Assembly: GCA_918244965.1 (NCBI GenBank) | Contig: CAKJYC010000063.1 | Span: 1 to 32,921, forward strand | Direction of reading: 5' to 3' | DNA from: Clostridiales bacterium | GTDB taxonomy: Bacteria > Bacillota > Clostridia > Christensenellales > CAG-138 | Length of the DNA: 32,921 nt | Part shown: positions 24,243-31,865 of the stretch, one piece after another | Layout: every line of letters starts with the position of its first letter | How positions within the stretch are numbered: position 1 is the stretch's first letter | Notes under the pieces: generated by a model | The model's input: only the letters and a program-made list of their open reading frames with translations | Database searches by the model: none | What the model was told of the DNA's origin: nothing | Translations under genes and position numbers: made by a program

Positions 24243-25136
24243 CTACGCGCCGAAGACCCACAGCTTCAGCGTCGCCGCCGCTTCGCGCAGATACATGCCG
24301 AGCATATAGATCGGATAGCCGTCCGATCCCGCAGCGCAGTCTGCGCGGATTCCGAGCTTTGCCGCCGTCTGCTTCGCGCGGTACATGTGGTAGGGGCTGG
24401 TGACGATCACGACGCGTTCGGCCGTTCCGCCGTCCGCTTCGATCGCCTCCCTGGAGAACGCAAGGTTTTCCTTTGTCGAGGTCGACCGGTCCTCGATGAG
24501 GATCCGTTGAGGATCGACCCCGTGTCCCGTGAGCCAGCGCCGCATGCATTCGGCTTCGGAGATGTCCTCCCCCGCGCCCTGCCCGCCGCTGACGACGGCC
24601 TTGGCGCGCGGATTCGCGTCGAGGCAGCGGAGCGCGCCTTCGAGCCGGTGTTCCAGCGTGATGGACGGCGTTTCTCCGTAGACGCCCGCGCCGAGCACGA
24701 TGATGTAATCCGCGTCCGGCTCCGGTTTTTCGGTCGTCGCGCGAACGATCGGGATCAGCAGCACCGTCAGCGCGCACAGCGCAAGGCCGGAGAGGATCGC
24801 CACGGCGATCTTCAGCGGCTTCTTTCCGAAGCGGAACACCGTGATCAGAAGCAGGATCGCAAGCGGGACGGCGGACGCGATCCGGTAGCCCGCCTGCGGG
24901 AACGTCCAGAGAAACGCAATGAACCCGGCTTCGGCGGCGAGCACGAACCAGTACATCCAATCGCGCTTCCACGCGGCAAGCGCAAACAGCACGGCAAAGC
25001 CCGCGCAGAGCACGCGGTAGCGCGGATGTATGCCGAACCACACGGCAAGCGCCGTGCAGAGGATCAGGAAAAGCCCCAGCGCGTGAAAGAGTGTAAAGCT
25101 GCGTTTTTGTGTTGTTTCCCGATTGATTTGCTCCAT
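24243..25136 (-). CDS. YdcF/SanA-like (DUF218) membrane protein
   Basis: A 297-residue protein. The first 130 residues hold about four hydrophobic helices; from about 143 the DUF218 domain begins with DADYIIVLGAGVYG, continues through AKAVVSGGQGAGEDISEAE and EDRSTSTKENLAFSREA and ends with VVIVTSPYHMYRAKQTAAK, all family hallmarks. Proteins of this family are linked to cell envelope integrity and bind nucleotide- or carbohydrate-type substrates; no precise reaction is established. The ATG at 25136 is chosen because GGAGG lies nine bases upstream; the longer frame has no ribosome site and overlaps the divergent promoter region. It is divergent from spoVAD. An extended -10 (TGG then TAGAAT) on the minus strand around 25169 may be its promoter. 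Confidence 0.88.
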   Translation of the reverse strand: MEQINRETTQKRSFTLFHALGLFLILCTALAVWFGIHPRYRVLCAGFAVLFALAAWKRDWMYWFVLAAEAGFIAFLWTFPQAGYRIASAVPLAILLLITVFRFGKKPLKIAVAILSGLALCALTVLLIPIVRATTEKPEPDADYIIVLGAGVYGETPSITLEHRLEGALRCLDANPRAKAVVSGGQGAGEDISEAECMRRWLTGHGVDPQRILIEDRSTSTKENLAFSREAIEADGGTAERVVIVTSPYHMYRAKQTAAKLGIRADCAAGSDGYPIYMLGMYLREAAATLKLWVFGA

Positions 25137-25203
25137 TGCCCGATACCTCCGGTCTGATAACCGGATTCTACCACAAAGATGTAACCGAATTGCGGCGAAT
25201 CTA

Positions 25204-25232
25204 TGAATTCTTGTTCCGATTTCGGGCATACT
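25204..25232 (+). promoter_or_regulatory. sigma-G-like promoter of spoVAD-spoVAE
   Basis: TGAATT (25204-25209) is 17 bases from CATACT (25227-25232), close to the forespore sigma-G consensus (TGAATA, CATACTA). It lies about 20 bases before the spoVAD ATG, so the leader is short. Confidence 0.6.
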
Positions 25233-25252
25233 CGAAAAAAAGGAGGATGCGT

Positions 25253-26281
25253 ATGAGAAAACGGATCGGTGAACGGACGCTGCTGTTCAGGAGCGAACCG
25301 CGCGTGCGCAGCGCTGCCGCGATCGTGGCGAAAAACGAGGGCGAAGGCGCGTATCGCGGCATGTTCGACACGGTGCTCGACGACGACAAGTGCGGCGAGG
25401 ACAGCTTTGAAAAGGCGGAATGCAAGATGTTTCAGACGGCGGCGCGGCTCGCCTGCGAGAAGGCGGGCATCGGGATCGGGCAGGTCCACGCGATGCTGGC
25501 GGGCGATCTGCTGAACCAGCTGATCACCGCGAACTTCTCCGCGCGCGAGCTCGGCGTGCCGTACCTCGGCCTGTACGGCGCGTGCTCCACGATGGCGGAA
25601 TCGCTGCTTTTGGGCGGCGTCCTTTGCGACGGCGGCTACTGCTCGCCGGTGCTGTGCTGTGCCAGCAGTCACTTCTCGACCGCCGAGCGGCAGTACCGGT
25701 TCCCGCTTGAGATGGGCACGACCGCCCCGCCGACCGCGCAGCGCACGGTGACCGGCGCGGGCGCGCTGCTGCTGTCCACGCAGCCGATGCCGATCCCGGT
25801 GTTCTCGCACGTCGCGCTGACCGCCGCTACGATCGGACGCGTCGTCGACCTCGGCGTCACCGACATGAACAACATGGGCGCGGCCATGGCCCCTGCCTGC
25901 TGCGATACGATCCTTGCGCACCTCCGTGACACCGGCAGCCGCGTCGAGGAGTTCGACCTCATCGTGTCCGGCGATCTCGGCACGTTCGGCAGCGAAATGC
26001 TCCTGTCCCTGTCAAGTCAGAACGACCTGAACCTCATCGACCGGTATCTCGACTGCGGCGCGAGCATCTACCTTGAAGAGCAGGGCTTCTCGTGCGGCGG
26101 CAGCGGCGCGGGCTGTTCGGCGGTCGTGCTGGCGGCGGAGCTTCTGGACCGCATCGAACGCGGCGACGTACAGCGTATGCTGTTTCTTGCCACCGGCGCG
26201 CTGATGAGCCCGACGACCGGCCAGCAGGGCGAAAGCATCCCCGGCATTGCGCACGCGGTCGTGCTGGAACGGAGGGACTGA
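25253..26281 (+). CDS. spoVAD: stage V sporulation protein AD
   Basis: A 342-residue protein of the SpoVAD family, with a thiolase-like fold that binds dipicolinic acid. Typical segments are RIGERTLLFRSEPRV at the N-terminus, AMLAGDLLNQLITANFSAR, LGLYGACSTMAESL, CASSHFSTAERQYRFP, GVTDMNNMGAAMAPACCDTI and FDLIVSGDLGTFGSEML. The ATG at 25253 has GGAGG seven bases upstream; an ATG six bases earlier is too near that site. Its stop overlaps the spoVAE start (TGATG). A sigma-G-like promoter precedes it. Unlike the usual arrangement, spoVAC is not directly upstream but at 8927. Confidence 0.96.
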   Translation: MRKRIGERTLLFRSEPRVRSAAAIVAKNEGEGAYRGMFDTVLDDDKCGEDSFEKAECKMFQTAARLACEKAGIGIGQVHAMLAGDLLNQLITANFSARELGVPYLGLYGACSTMAESLLLGGVLCDGGYCSPVLCCASSHFSTAERQYRFPLEMGTTAPPTAQRTVTGAGALLLSTQPMPIPVFSHVALTAATIGRVVDLGVTDMNNMGAAMAPACCDTILAHLRDTGSRVEEFDLIVSGDLGTFGSEMLLSLSSQNDLNLIDRYLDCGASIYLEEQGFSCGGSGAGCSAVVLAAELLDRIERGDVQRMLFLATGALMSPTTGQQGESIPGIAHAVVLERRD

Positions 26282-26634
26282 TGCAGTATCTTTGGGCGTT
26301 TCTGATCGGCGGCGCGATCTGTCTGATCGGTCAGCTGCTGCTGTCGTTTACGCGGCTCACAAGCGCGCGCATTCTGGTGCTGTTTGTGGTCGCAGGCGCG
26401 GTGCTCGGCGGTCTCGGCGTCTATCAGCCGCTGGTCGACTTCGCGGGCGCGGGCGCTTCCGTTCCGCTCCTTGGCTTCGGCAATGCGCTTGCAAACGGCG
26501 CGATCGAGGGCGCGAAGGAACACGGGATCTTAGGCGCGCTGTCCGGCGGCCTTTCCGCCACCGCAACGGGCATCTCCGCCGCGATCCTGTTCGGCTGGCT
26601 CGCCGCGCTGATCTTCCGTCCGAGAACGAAATAG
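26281..26634 (+). CDS. spoVAE: stage V sporulation protein AE
   Basis: A 117-residue hydrophobic protein of the SpoVAE (AEb) type: LWAFLIGGAICLIGQLLL, then TSARILVLFVVAGAVLGGLG, VDFAGAGASVPLLGFGNALA, GAIEGAKEHGILGALSGGLS and a last hydrophobic helix. It is related in sequence to SpoVAC and is part of the inner-membrane dipicolinate channel. The ATG shares its A with the spoVAD stop, so translation is coupled. A terminator begins at its stop codon. Confidence 0.95.
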   Translation: MQYLWAFLIGGAICLIGQLLLSFTRLTSARILVLFVVAGAVLGGLGVYQPLVDFAGAGASVPLLGFGNALANGAIEGAKEHGILGALSGGLSATATGISAAILFGWLAALIFRPRTK

Positions 26635-26658
26635 GGACTGCGCTGCAGCCCCTTTTTT
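26634..26658 (+). terminator. terminator of spoVAD-spoVAE
   Basis: GGG and CTGC (26634-26641, one-base bulge) pair with GCAGCCC (26645-26651), followed by six T. It ends where the convergent kinase-like gene stops. Confidence 0.8.
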
Positions 26659-27143
26659 CATATCGTTTCCAGCCATGCGTCCGCGCTTTCCCGGTTGCGG
26701 AAGATGTGGATTTCCCTGTCCCTGTATTGGTCCAGAAGCGACAGGATCGCCGGACGCTGTTCGGTCTGAAAGCCCTTGACGAGCGCGACCAGCTCCGGAT
26801 CGAGCGTACTTTCCGTCCACGGTATGTCCGGCCGCTCCCTCCCGACGCGCGATACGATCCCGTCCATACAGGTCCGCTCGTCGTAATCGAGAAACAGCAC
26901 CGTATCGCAGGCGGCAATGCGCGGCTCGACCGTGCGGCTGTAGTTGCCGTCGACGATCCACGCGGGCTTTTTCAGGATGTCCGCAAGCGCAGCGTCGAAC
27001 GCCTCGCGCGTGATATGCGTGCGGTCCGGCTTCCACCAGAGATTGTCGAGATGATACAGCGGCAGGCCGGTCTTTTCATGCAGCCGCCGCGCAAGCGTGC
27101 TCTTGCCCCCGCCCGGACAGCCGATGATCGCAATACGGTTCAT
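26658..27143 (-). CDS. P-loop NTPase, adenylate kinase/FlaR-like (topology modulation family)
   Basis: A 161-residue P-loop protein. The Walker A motif is IIGCPGGGKSTLARRL near residue 5-20, followed by LPLYHLDNLWWKPDRT, the hallmark of the FlaR/topology-modulation kinase-like family, then WIVDGNYSRTVEPRI and the strand TVLFLDYDERTC. The LID-like region is short (RVGRERPDIPWTES), and the C-terminus ends IHIFRNRESADAWLETI. The substrate is unknown; a small-molecule or nucleotide kinase is likely. AAAGGAAT lies upstream of the ATG at 27143. It follows the two CNNM genes on the same strand and may be cotranscribed unless the hairpin at 27179-27201 terminates. Confidence 0.85.
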   Translation of the reverse strand: MNRIAIIGCPGGGKSTLARRLHEKTGLPLYHLDNLWWKPDRTHITREAFDAALADILKKPAWIVDGNYSRTVEPRIAACDTVLFLDYDERTCMDGIVSRVGRERPDIPWTESTLDPELVALVKGFQTEQRPAILSLLDQYRDREIHIFRNRESADAWLETI

Positions 27144-27178
27144 AACGGATTCCTTTCCTCGCAGGGATTGATATCGTT

Positions 27179-27201
27179 GAAAATCCGCTGCGCGGATTTT
27201 C
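27179..27201 (-). terminator. hairpin at the end of the second CNNM gene
   Basis: A perfect 10-base stem (27179-27188 with 27192-27201) with a three-base loop overlaps the CNNM stop codon. On the minus strand only TTTTC ends the arm, so termination would be partial. Confidence 0.5.
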
Positions 27202-28495
27202 ACTCCTCGTCCTCGTCCTCTTCCTCGTCCTCGTCGACCCAATCCGGGTTCTGCTCGACCAAAAGCCGCAGAATGCGCATGCGCTCCTTCTTGAGCACGG
27301 TCACGGTCAGGTCCTCGAACGTGAAGCTGTCGTAGAGCTTCGGATAGCCGCCGAGCTGTTCCACCGCCCAGCCGCCGACCGTCGCGTTGTCGTCGTCGAG
27401 GTCCTCTTCCTCCTTGTCGAACTCGTCGAGGAAGTCCGAAAGGCGCATGTCGCCGTCGACCTCGTAGCGGTTCTCGCCGACCTCCGTGAATTCCTCCTCG
27501 ACGGTGTCGGATTCGTCCCAGATCTCGCCGACCAGCTGTTCGAGCACGTCCTCCATCGTGAGGATGCCCATCGTGCCGCCGTATTCGTCGGTCACGACGA
27601 CCATGTGGCTCTTCTTGCGGCGCATCGTGTCGAGTACGTCGGGCAGCGGCATGGTCTTATGCACATAGACGACCGGCAGCAGCAGCGATTTCAGGGGCAC
27701 GTCCGGGTCCTCGACCATGGCCTTGTACAGGTGATTCAGGTGCAGGATGCCGACCATGTGGTCCGGCGTGCCGCGATAGACCGGAATGCGCGTGAACGGC
27801 GAGGCGAACGCGATCTTCATCTGCTTTTCGCGCGGGTCGTCAAGGTCGATCGCAACAAGGTCGACGCGCGGCGTGATGACCTCGTACGCCAGCACCTCGT
27901 CAAAATCGAACGCGGACTGCAGAAGGTCCGCCGTGTCCTCGTCGACGACGCCTTCGTCCTCCACGGTGTCGAGGATCGTTTCCATGTCGTCCTCGGTCAC
28001 GGAATCGTCGCTCTCGTTGTCCTTCCAGATGCGCGAAAGCAGCTTCAAAAACCGTTCCAGAAGCCAGATCAGCGGGAACAGCAAAAGCCACAGTGCCGCG
28101 ACCGGCGCCACGACCAGCTTTGCAAAGCCCTCGGCGCGCTCGGACGCAAAGATCTTCGGCAGGATCTCGCCGAACGTGATGATGAGAACGGTCATGATCG
28201 CCGTCGCGATCCAGACGCCGCCCTCGCGGCCGCCCATCAGCGTGATCGCCAGCGCCGCCGCGATCGACGACGAACCGATGTTCACCAGGTTGTTGCCGAT
28301 CAGAATCGCGATGAGGCCGGAATCGAATCTTTCCCGGAAGCGCAGCGCCCATTTTGCAAGGCGGCTGCCCTTCTCCTCGGCGTCGTGCCGCAGCTTTGTC
28401 GGATTCAGCTGCATGAACGCGATCTCCGCGCCGGAGAACATGGCGGAGAACACGATGCAGACAGCGATCAGAACGATGCGCAGGGTGTTACTCAT
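27200..28495 (-). CDS. CNNM/CorC (HlyC) family membrane protein with CBS pair and acidic tail
   Basis: A 431-residue protein. Residues about 5-165 are the CNNM (DUF21) transmembrane domain (FSGAEIAFMQLNPTKL, LIGNNLVNIGSSSIAAALA, ITFGEILPKIFASERAE). Two CBS domains follow (about 195-320, including EVITPRVDLVAIDLDDP and VVVTDEYGGTMGILTMEDVL), then a CorC_HlyC domain (RYEVDGDMRLSDFLDEF, ATVGGWAVEQLG). The end is an unusually acidic run of Asp and Glu. Family members export or sense divalent cations, chiefly Mg2+. The ATG at 28495 is preferred over an upstream GTG because GGAGG lies eight bases before it. It overlaps the stop of the upstream paralog by eight bases. Confidence 0.92.
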   Translation of the reverse strand: MSNTLRIVLIAVCIVFSAMFSGAEIAFMQLNPTKLRHDAEEKGSRLAKWALRFRERFDSGLIAILIGNNLVNIGSSSIAAALAITLMGGREGGVWIATAIMTVLIITFGEILPKIFASERAEGFAKLVVAPVAALWLLLFPLIWLLERFLKLLSRIWKDNESDDSVTEDDMETILDTVEDEGVVDEDTADLLQSAFDFDEVLAYEVITPRVDLVAIDLDDPREKQMKIAFASPFTRIPVYRGTPDHMVGILHLNHLYKAMVEDPDVPLKSLLLPVVYVHKTMPLPDVLDTMRRKKSHMVVVTDEYGGTMGILTMEDVLEQLVGEIWDESDTVEEEFTEVGENRYEVDGDMRLSDFLDEFDKEEEDLDDDNATVGGWAVEQLGGYPKLYDSFTFEDLTVTVLKKERMRILRLLVEQNPDWVDEDEEEDEDEE

Positions 28496-29567
28496 TGAGC
28501 TCACCTCCCACGTCGTCCTCGTCGTAGATCTCGCCGACCAGCTCTTCCAGGATATCCTCGACCGTCAGAATGCCGAGGTTCTTTCCGTCGTTGTCGCGCA
28601 CGATCGCGATATGTGTCTTGGCCTTGCTCATGCCGGCAAGCTGCTCGTCGATCGGCGTGCCGACCGTGACGTAGTACGGCTTGTCCATCACGCGCGACAG
28701 CGACACATGCCCGCTGCGCTTCAGATACTCCTTGAGGTACTTGCGGATCTGCACCACGCCGACGATCTCGCCCTCACGGTTTGTGACCGGCAGGCGGCTG
28801 TGGTTCGTCTGTTCGATGATCTTCACGACCTCTTTGGGATGCATGGCAAGCGAGACCGTCTCCACCTCGGAAAGCGGCACATAGACCTCGCCGACCGGCG
28901 TTTCGGTAAAATCGAGCGCGGACTGCATCAGGTCCGCCGTGTCCTCGTCGATGTCGTCCGTCTCGTCCAGCGTTTCGATGATGTCGTGCAGCTCCTCCTC
29001 GGAGACCGTCGGCTCCTCCTCCTCCTTGACCCGGAACAGCTTTTTGACGCCGTTGGTCAGCGAGGTAAAGAGGAAGTTCAGCGGATAGAGCACGCGCATC
29101 AGAAACCGCAGCGACGGCGCGACGAACAGCGCAAAGCGCTCGTTGCACGCCTTTGCGATCGTTTTCGGGATCATTTCGGCCAGCAGGAATACGATCAGCG
29201 TCGTCACGAGCGACGTCGCCGTTGCGCCCGCGCTGCCCCATTCGAGGCGCGCGGCAACCAACGCGGACAAAGACGCGCAGCCGATGTGCATGATGTTGTT
29301 GCCGATGAGGATCGTCGTCAGAGCCGCGTCAAAGTGATCCAATATATACAGAACGCGTTTTGCCGATCTCGACCCGTTGTCCGCGCGGCTCATAATGCGG
29401 ATGCGGTTGACGGACGCGAGCGAGGTTTCCGCCCCCGCAAAGTACGCGCCGCCGAGCAAAAGCACGAAGAAAAATACGATCAGTCCGATCACGCTTCGGA
29501 AATCGCCGCCGTTTGCGGCCGCCTGCTCCGAAAGCAATCGTATAAGAGGACTTGGACTACTGTCCAC
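28488..29567 (-). CDS. CNNM/CorC family membrane protein lacking the CorC_HlyC domain
   Basis: A 359-residue paralog of the next gene. The CNNM transmembrane domain (about 20-190) includes GGAYFAGAETSLASVNRIRI, LIGNNIMHIGCASLSALVA and LLAEMIPKTIAKACNERFA. The CBS pair (about 215-345) includes EVYVPLSEVETVSLAMHP, RLPVTNREGEIVGVVQIRK and AIVRDNDGKNLGILTVEDIL. It stops directly after the second CBS domain, so the C-terminal CorC_HlyC domain of its partner is missing. This may be a natural short form; the partner could supply the domain in a heterodimer. The start is GTG at 29567 with AGGTGG upstream; no ATG fits. It is first in the operon, with a consensus -10. Confidence 0.9.
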   Translation of the reverse strand: MDSSPSPLIRLLSEQAAANGGDFRSVIGLIVFFFVLLLGGAYFAGAETSLASVNRIRIMSRADNGSRSAKRVLYILDHFDAALTTILIGNNIMHIGCASLSALVAARLEWGSAGATATSLVTTLIVFLLAEMIPKTIAKACNERFALFVAPSLRFLMRVLYPLNFLFTSLTNGVKKLFRVKEEEEPTVSEEELHDIIETLDETDDIDEDTADLMQSALDFTETPVGEVYVPLSEVETVSLAMHPKEVVKIIEQTNHSRLPVTNREGEIVGVVQIRKYLKEYLKRSGHVSLSRVMDKPYYVTVGTPIDEQLAGMSKAKTHIAIVRDNDGKNLGILTVEDILEELVGEIYDEDDVGGELNE

Positions 29568-29603
29568 GAAAGTACCACCTGCCTTGTTTCCCAGAATAAA
29601 ACC

Positions 29604-29632
29604 ATTATACGCGATAACCGCGAAAAACGCAA
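29604..29632 (-). promoter_or_regulatory. promoter of the CNNM operon
   Basis: On the minus strand TTGCGT (29627-29632) is 17 bases from consensus TATAAT (29604-29609). Confidence 0.75.
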
Positions 29633-29714
29633 GGGGATTTCATCATTCCGCAATACGACCGACCCCGCCGGATGCACACGGCGCGCCGCATTGGGAAAGA
29701 TTGACAGCCGGATA

Positions 29715-29743
29715 TTGATTCTTTCGGCTTCATGGTATATACT
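29715..29743 (+). promoter_or_regulatory. promoter of the esterase-ATP-grasp operon
   Basis: TTGATT (29715-29720) is 17 bases from TATACT (29738-29743). A TTGACA at 29701 is too far from this -10 to pair with it. Confidence 0.6.
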
Positions 29744-29775
29744 ATATTCATAGCAGGAGGGGAACGGAGAAGCGC

Positions 29776-30528
29776 ATGGAAACAAACTATATTGATTTTT
29801 ACAGCGACAATCTCGGCCGCGAGATGCCCATCAAGGTGTACGGGCATGCGGGCAAGCCGGTGCTGTACATTCCCTGTCAGAACGGCAGGTGTTACGATTT
29901 CGAGAACTTCGGCATGGCGGACGCAGTCGCCGGATGGATCGACAGCGGGCGTATGCTGGTCTTTTCGATCGACACGATCGACGAGGAGACGTGGAGCAAC
30001 CAGAACGGCGATCCGTACTGGCGCATCCGGCAGTACGAGCGCTGGATCGACTACATCACGCGCGAGGTCGTGCCGTTCGCCCGGATGTACGCGAACGAAA
30101 AGAACGGCTGGACGGGCTATCCGGGGCTGATGGTATTCGGCTGCTCGATGGGCGCAAGCCACGCGCTGAATCTGTATCTGCGTTATCCGGACCTGTTCGA
30201 CCGCTGCCTTGCGCTGAGCGGCGTCTATCACGCGTCGTACTGCTTCGGCGAATACATGGACGACGTCGTGTACCGCAACTCCCCCGCCGACTACATGGCC
30301 AACTTCCCCGTCGGCCATCCGTTCATTGCGGAGTACAACCGGCACAAGGCGGTCGTCTGCACCGGGCAGGGCGCGTGGGAGGAGCCGTGGAGCGCGCGCT
30401 GGCTCGACGAATGCTTCCGGCGCGTCGGCATTCACATCTGGGTGGACTTCTGGGGCTATGACGTCAACCACGACTGGCCGTGGTGGTTCAGGCAGGCGAA
30501 CTACTTCCTCCCCTATCTCTTGGACTGA
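29776..30528 (+). CDS. esterase-like alpha/beta hydrolase
   Basis: A 250-residue alpha/beta hydrolase. The nucleophile elbow is FGCSMGASHA with S124, and the probable catalytic His is H232 in the C-terminal VNHDWPWW. The N-terminal strand PVLYIPCQNGRCYDFENFG resembles the oxyanion region of the putative esterase (esterase D-like) family. No signal peptide is present, so it acts in the cytoplasm. GGAGA lies five to six bases before the ATG; an AGGAGGGG farther upstream has no start near it. It is followed after 14 bases by an ATP-grasp ligase gene in one operon. The pairing suggests that the hydrolase acts on a product or precursor of the ligase. Substrate unknown. Confidence 0.85.
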   Translation: METNYIDFYSDNLGREMPIKVYGHAGKPVLYIPCQNGRCYDFENFGMADAVAGWIDSGRMLVFSIDTIDEETWSNQNGDPYWRIRQYERWIDYITREVVPFARMYANEKNGWTGYPGLMVFGCSMGASHALNLYLRYPDLFDRCLALSGVYHASYCFGEYMDDVVYRNSPADYMANFPVGHPFIAEYNRHKAVVCTGQGAWEEPWSARWLDECFRRVGIHIWVDFWGYDVNHDWPWWFRQANYFLPYLLD

Positions 30529-30542
30529 AAGGAGCATGATCC

Positions 30543-31727
30543 ATGAATTTTGTCTATATTTCTCCGAACTTTCCGGAAAACCACTGGCTGTTCTGCCGGC
30601 GGCTCCGCGACAACGGCGTTACGGTGCTCGGCATCGGCGACTGTCCGTATGACAACCTGACCAACGAGCTGCGCGGTTCGCTGACCGAGTACTACAAGGT
30701 CTCCTCGCTCGAACACTACGACGAGGTCTATCGCGCCATCGCCTATTTCATCCACCGCTACGGACGGATCGACTACCTGGAATCGAACAACGAATACTGG
30801 CTCGAACAGGACGCGATGCTGCGCCGCGACTTCAACATTGCGACGGGCTTTCTGCCGGAGGACATGCCGCAGATCAAGTTCAAGTCGCGCATGAAGGAAA
30901 AGTACAACAAGGCCGGCATTCCCGTCGCGCTGCACCACATGGTCGTCGACAAGCTCGGCTGCGCCGCGTTTATCGCAAAGGTCGGCTATCCCGTCATCGT
31001 CAAGCCCGATAACGGCGTCGGCGCGATCGGAACGTTCCGCATCAACAATCCGGAGGACCTCGACACGTTCTTTGCGAGCAAGGACGGCACGCAGTACATC
31101 ATGGAGGAATGCATCGACGGGACCGTCGTCTCCTACGACGCGATCGTCAACGGCCGCGGCGAGCCGATCTTCGAGGCGGGCAACCTCACGATCGACAGCA
31201 TCATGGACATCGTCAACGAGCGCCGCAGCTGCCGCGTCATGATCCGCAACCGTCTGCCCGAAGCCCTGCGCGACATAGGCCGCGCGGCGCTGAAGGCGTT
31301 CGGCGTGAAAAAGCGCATGGTGCATTTCGAGTTCTTCGAGCTGACGCGCGATCAGCGCATCGGCAAGGCCGGAACCTATGCGGGACTTGAGGTCAATATG
31401 CGGCCGTGCGGCGGCATCCTGCCGACGATGATCAACTACGCGTACAGCACCGACGTCTATCAGATCTGGGCGGACATGATCGTCTTTGACGAAAGTACGA
31501 AGCCCGTCGGCACGCAGCAGTACTGCGTGCTTGCGGGACGGCGCAACAGCCGCTCCTATGTCATGAGTCTGGACGACGTGCGCCGCGAATACTACGGCCA
31601 CATCGTCGAGGAAGGCCCTGTCGATCCCGCGCTTGCGACCGATATGGGAGACTATCTCTTCCTTGCCGTCTTCCCGACATGGGAGGATGTGACGGCCTTC
31701 TACGACCGCGCGCTTGCCGAACGGTAA
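30543..31727 (+). CDS. ATP-grasp family ligase
   Basis: A 394-residue protein with an ATP-grasp fold. The N-terminal lobe begins MNFVYISPNFPENHWLFCRR. The ATP-binding loop is GYPVIVKPDNGVGAIGTF with K154; QYIMEECIDGTVVSYDAI (about 184-201) gives the hinge glutamate E189; and GLEVNMRPCGG provides the metal ligands E283 and N285. Such enzymes join a carboxylate to an amine or thiol through an acyl phosphate. It lacks biotin carboxylase or carbamoyl phosphate synthase partner domains, so it resembles stand-alone amino acid or peptide ligases. AAAGGAG lies eight bases before the ATG. It is coupled to the esterase gene and followed by a terminator. The substrate cannot be read from sequence. Confidence 0.88.
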   Translation: MNFVYISPNFPENHWLFCRRLRDNGVTVLGIGDCPYDNLTNELRGSLTEYYKVSSLEHYDEVYRAIAYFIHRYGRIDYLESNNEYWLEQDAMLRRDFNIATGFLPEDMPQIKFKSRMKEKYNKAGIPVALHHMVVDKLGCAAFIAKVGYPVIVKPDNGVGAIGTFRINNPEDLDTFFASKDGTQYIMEECIDGTVVSYDAIVNGRGEPIFEAGNLTIDSIMDIVNERRSCRVMIRNRLPEALRDIGRAALKAFGVKKRMVHFEFFELTRDQRIGKAGTYAGLEVNMRPCGGILPTMINYAYSTDVYQIWADMIVFDESTKPVGTQQYCVLAGRRNSRSYVMSLDDVRREYYGHIVEEGPVDPALATDMGDYLFLAVFPTWEDVTAFYDRALAER

Positions 31728-31751
31728 CGCGTAACTCGAAATCGAACACAA

Positions 31752-31779
31752 AAAACTCCGCCCCAAAAGCGGAGTTTTT
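31752..31779. terminator. terminator after the ATP-grasp gene
   Basis: CTCCGC (31756-31761) pairs with GCGGAG (31769-31774), extended by AAAA and TTTTT on the two sides, so it is potentially bidirectional. Confidence 0.9.
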
Positions 31780-31789
31780 GTTGATTCAA

Positions 31790-31865
31790 ACGGATGCGAC
31801 AGCCTGCAGGCTGTTGATAAGGGCGTCGGAAGAGCTATTCTCTAAAGGGTGGTTTTCAATCTGTG
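31790..31865. other. non-coding segment with a 16-bp palindrome
   Basis: ACAGCCTGCAGGCTGT (31799-31814) is a perfect palindrome. A short minus-strand frame through it reads ENHPLENSSSDALINSLQA and then stops, which looks like the tail of a repeated or decayed small gene, but I cannot name it. Confidence 0.3.
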
